Of a stretch of DNA of 6,093 nucleotides, positions 4,404 through 6,093 are shown piece after piece; positions within the stretch are counted from its first letter, which is position 1; every line of letters starts with the position of its first letter. The notes below the pieces were generated by a model that saw only the letters and a list, made by a program, of their open reading frames with translations, made no database searches and was not told the origin of the DNA. Location: assembly GCA_029882235.1 (NCBI GenBank), contig JAOULB010000143.1, positions 1-6,093 on the forward strand, given 5' to 3'. Both the position numbers and the translations under genes were made by a program. The stretch is from Gammaproteobacteria bacterium (lineage in GTDB: Bacteria; Pseudomonadota; Gammaproteobacteria; UBA6429; Thiohalophilaceae).

Positions 4404-6093
4404 CTACGCAGAAGACGCGCGCTGTAATAATTGAATTATCCCTTCTTCAAACTGTTTTTTATTGCGATAGAGTTTATCAAATTCCTCGACAGGAAGAGGC
4501 TTGCTTAATAAAAACCCCTGTGCTGACGAACAACGCATCGCGCTTAAAAAGTGTAACTGTTCGGTGGTTTCAACACCTTCTGCAACCACATCCAGTTTTA
4601 AATTATGCGCAAGGCTAATTAATGCAGTAACGATGGCTCGATTATGACGCTTTTCAATCATATCCTTAACAAAGAACCGATCGATCTTGATGGTATCAAT
4701 TGGGAGACGGCATAGATAATCCAGTGATGAAAACCCAGTGCCAAAATCGTCCAATGAAATACTGACGCCTAACTCTTTTAAATCCTCTAACCAGTCTATG
4801 CTGCCGGCCAGATCATCAATCAGACAACTCTCTGTCAATTCCAGCTCAAGCCAAATCGGATCAATACCTGTTTCACTTAAAGCACGTTTCACAATCTTGA
4901 TAAAATCAAATTGGCGTAGCTGCATATTCGAAACATTGACCGCAACTTTCACTGGCGTCAGCCCCTCATCCTGCCAGTTGCGCACCATTTGGCAGGATTG
5001 TCTTAACACCCACTCACCAACTTCCGCGATCAAACCTGTTTCTTCTAACAACGGTATAAACCGATCAGGCATAATCAGACCTTCTTCAGGATGCTTCCAG
5101 CGCAACAGCGCTTCCATCCCTGTTAAGGTACAGTCATTGAGATTAATTTTAGGCTGCAGGTATATCAGGAACTGATCATTATCCAGCGCATTACGTAAAT
5201 CACTTTCAAAATTAAATGCCTTCGTTCCTGATTGCTGCATATCTGCCGAATAGAACATGTAATTATTACGTCCACGCTCCTTGGCTCTGTACATGGCGAC
5301 GTCTGCTTTTTTAATCAGTGTCTGCGCATTATCATCCTGGAACGGATACACAGAAATACCAATACTACAGGTCATCTGAACTTCACGATCATTTAATTCA
5401 AACGGTTTGGCAAAATAACTCACAATACGTTGTGCAATCTCAGTCACTCTATTTATATTCTGTAATCCTTCCAGCAGAATTGTAAATTCATCACCGGATA
5501 TGCGTGCGACCGTATCACTTTCGCGAGCACTATCACGTAAACGTTGTGCAACTTGAAACAGCAGCTGATCACCATACTCATGGCCAAGATTGTCATTAAT
5601 CTGTTTGAATCGATCCAGATCAATAAACATCAGTGCAACAAGACGTTTTTCACGACTAGCGAAAGTTAGAGCATGCTCCAGACGATCAATAAAAAGGAAT
5701 CGATTGGGTAAGCCTGTCAGACCATCATGAAAGGCATGAAAACGCATTTTTTCAGCCGCCTTGTTCTGCTCAAGATTAAACTGATTAATAATTTTATCTG
5801 CATGTCTGACAACAAAAAAAAGTATAAAGAACAGGCCTGATAAAACCCCAAGCACACCACTGATTACATTACTTTGTGTTGAGCTGATTTCATTAATCAA
5901 CGGGGTCACATCCTTATAGACCTCAAACACACCTTCGATATTTGCACCTGCATGTCGTCTGATTGGAATATAACTGGATAGAATATTTCTGTTTTCAATA
6001 AGCTCTTTCCTGGCATAAATACTATCGCGGTACGATAATTTACTAATCACCTTTCCCTCAAGAGCGGCTTTAAAAGATGGGCTATTCTTCTTT
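4404..6093 (-). CDS. Membrane-bound GGDEF-EAL cyclic-di-GMP protein (N-terminus missing)
   Basis: The frame is open to the right edge, so the true start lies outside; the GTG at 6050 is internal, because in-frame codons (SPSFKAALEGK) continue the sensor domain upstream. Counting from that GTG (548 residues), the visible part has the end of a periplasmic sensor (SSYIPIRR, EGVFEVYKDVTPL; 1-58), a membrane helix (about 61-83), a short linker, a GGDEF domain (about 105-268) and an EAL domain (about 285-525). The GGDEF motif is SGDEF (185-189), with a complete inhibitory-site RESD (176-179) five residues upstream. The EAL domain has E313-A-L, N372, E404/E407 in ELTE, D434-D435 in DDFGTG, K455, E491 in AEGVET and Q511-G, the set expected of an active phosphodiesterase. 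It probably degrades, and may also make, cyclic-di-GMP in response to an external signal. It ends with TAG. Confidence 0.93.
   Translation of the reverse strand, partial: KKNSPSFKAALEGKVISKLSYRDSIYARKELIENRNILSSYIPIRRHAGANIEGVFEVYKDVTPLINEISSTQSNVISGVLGVLSGLFFILFFVVRHADKIINQFNLEQNKAAEKMRFHAFHDGLTGLPNRFLFIDRLEHALTFASREKRLVALMFIDLDRFKQINDNLGHEYGDQLLFQVAQRLRDSARESDTVARISGDEFTILLEGLQNINRVTEIAQRIVSYFAKPFELNDREVQMTCSIGISVYPFQDDNAQTLIKKADVAMYRAKERGRNNYMFYSADMQQSGTKAFNFESDLRNALDNDQFLIYLQPKINLNDCTLTGMEALLRWKHPEEGLIMPDRFIPLLEETGLIAEVGEWVLRQSCQMVRNWQDEGLTPVKVAVNVSNMQLRQFDFIKIVKRALSETGIDPIWLELELTESCLIDDLAGSIDWLEDLKELGVSISLDDFGTGFSSLDYLCRLPIDTIKIDRFFVKDMIEKRHNRAIVTALISLAHNLKLDVVAEGVETTEQLHFLSAMRCSSAQGFLLSKPLPVEEFDKLYRNKKQFEEGIIQLLQRASSA

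Noticed and set aside
4738..5175. Plus-strand open frame opposite the EAL domain
   Set aside because: It is antisense to conserved catalytic motifs and serine-rich without any recognisable domain; a shadow frame.
6048..6050. GTG as the start of the GGDEF-EAL gene
   Set aside because: The frame stays open upstream to the window edge and the upstream codons continue a sensor-domain-like sequence. A sensor of this kind should also have a first membrane helix, which would lie outside the window.

Overview
The gene set points to a free-living, probably aquatic, gammaproteobacterium of moderate G+C. The grounds are a SprT-type zinc protein, a stand-alone 93-residue PpiC parvulin very close to the enterobacterial form, a SulP transporter of the short proteobacterial type, and a GGDEF-EAL protein. 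Genus cannot be fixed from the sequence alone.

Left third (1-1639, + strand): by eye an AT-rich stretch of small genes I cannot assign to named families. It holds the last 36 codons of a gene entering from the left edge, a Sec-exported 161-residue protein, a 123-residue lipoprotein with an LSAC lipobox, and a 164-residue protein with a soluble N-terminal domain and two C-terminal membrane helices. The last three are all aimed at the cell envelope and lie in one direction with gaps of 30 and 103 nt, so the first two at least are probably co-transcribed. A promoter-like site (68-95) overlaps an inverted repeat just ahead of them. This looks like accessory DNA.

Boundary (1640-1842): a gene-free strip with several hairpins. 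One is a 20-bp palindromic element, ATTCCGGT-N4-ACCGGAAT, that resembles the dRS3-like intergenic repeats of many proteobacteria. The strip separates the AT-rich block from more ordinary chromosomal genes.

Right two thirds (1843-6093): a SulP anion transporter with a C-terminal STAS domain (- strand) is divergent from a SprT-family gene (+ strand), with candidate promoters for both in the 140-bp gap. The SprT gene runs tail-to-tail into ppiC (- strand) with a 20-bp overlap of the coding ends. Upstream of ppiC on the same strand is a large membrane-bound GGDEF-EAL protein whose N-terminus lies beyond the right edge. It has an SGDEF variant, an intact RxxD I-site and a full set of EAL catalytic residues. 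These right-hand genes do not form one pathway: they cover anion or bicarbonate uptake, DNA-protein-associated zinc protease function, protein folding and cyclic-di-GMP signalling.

No rRNA, tRNA, CRISPR array, complete insertion sequence or convincing integron attC site was seen. No clearly new multi-gene system is demonstrable; the most open material is the left-hand envelope gene block and the repeat-like boundary strip.
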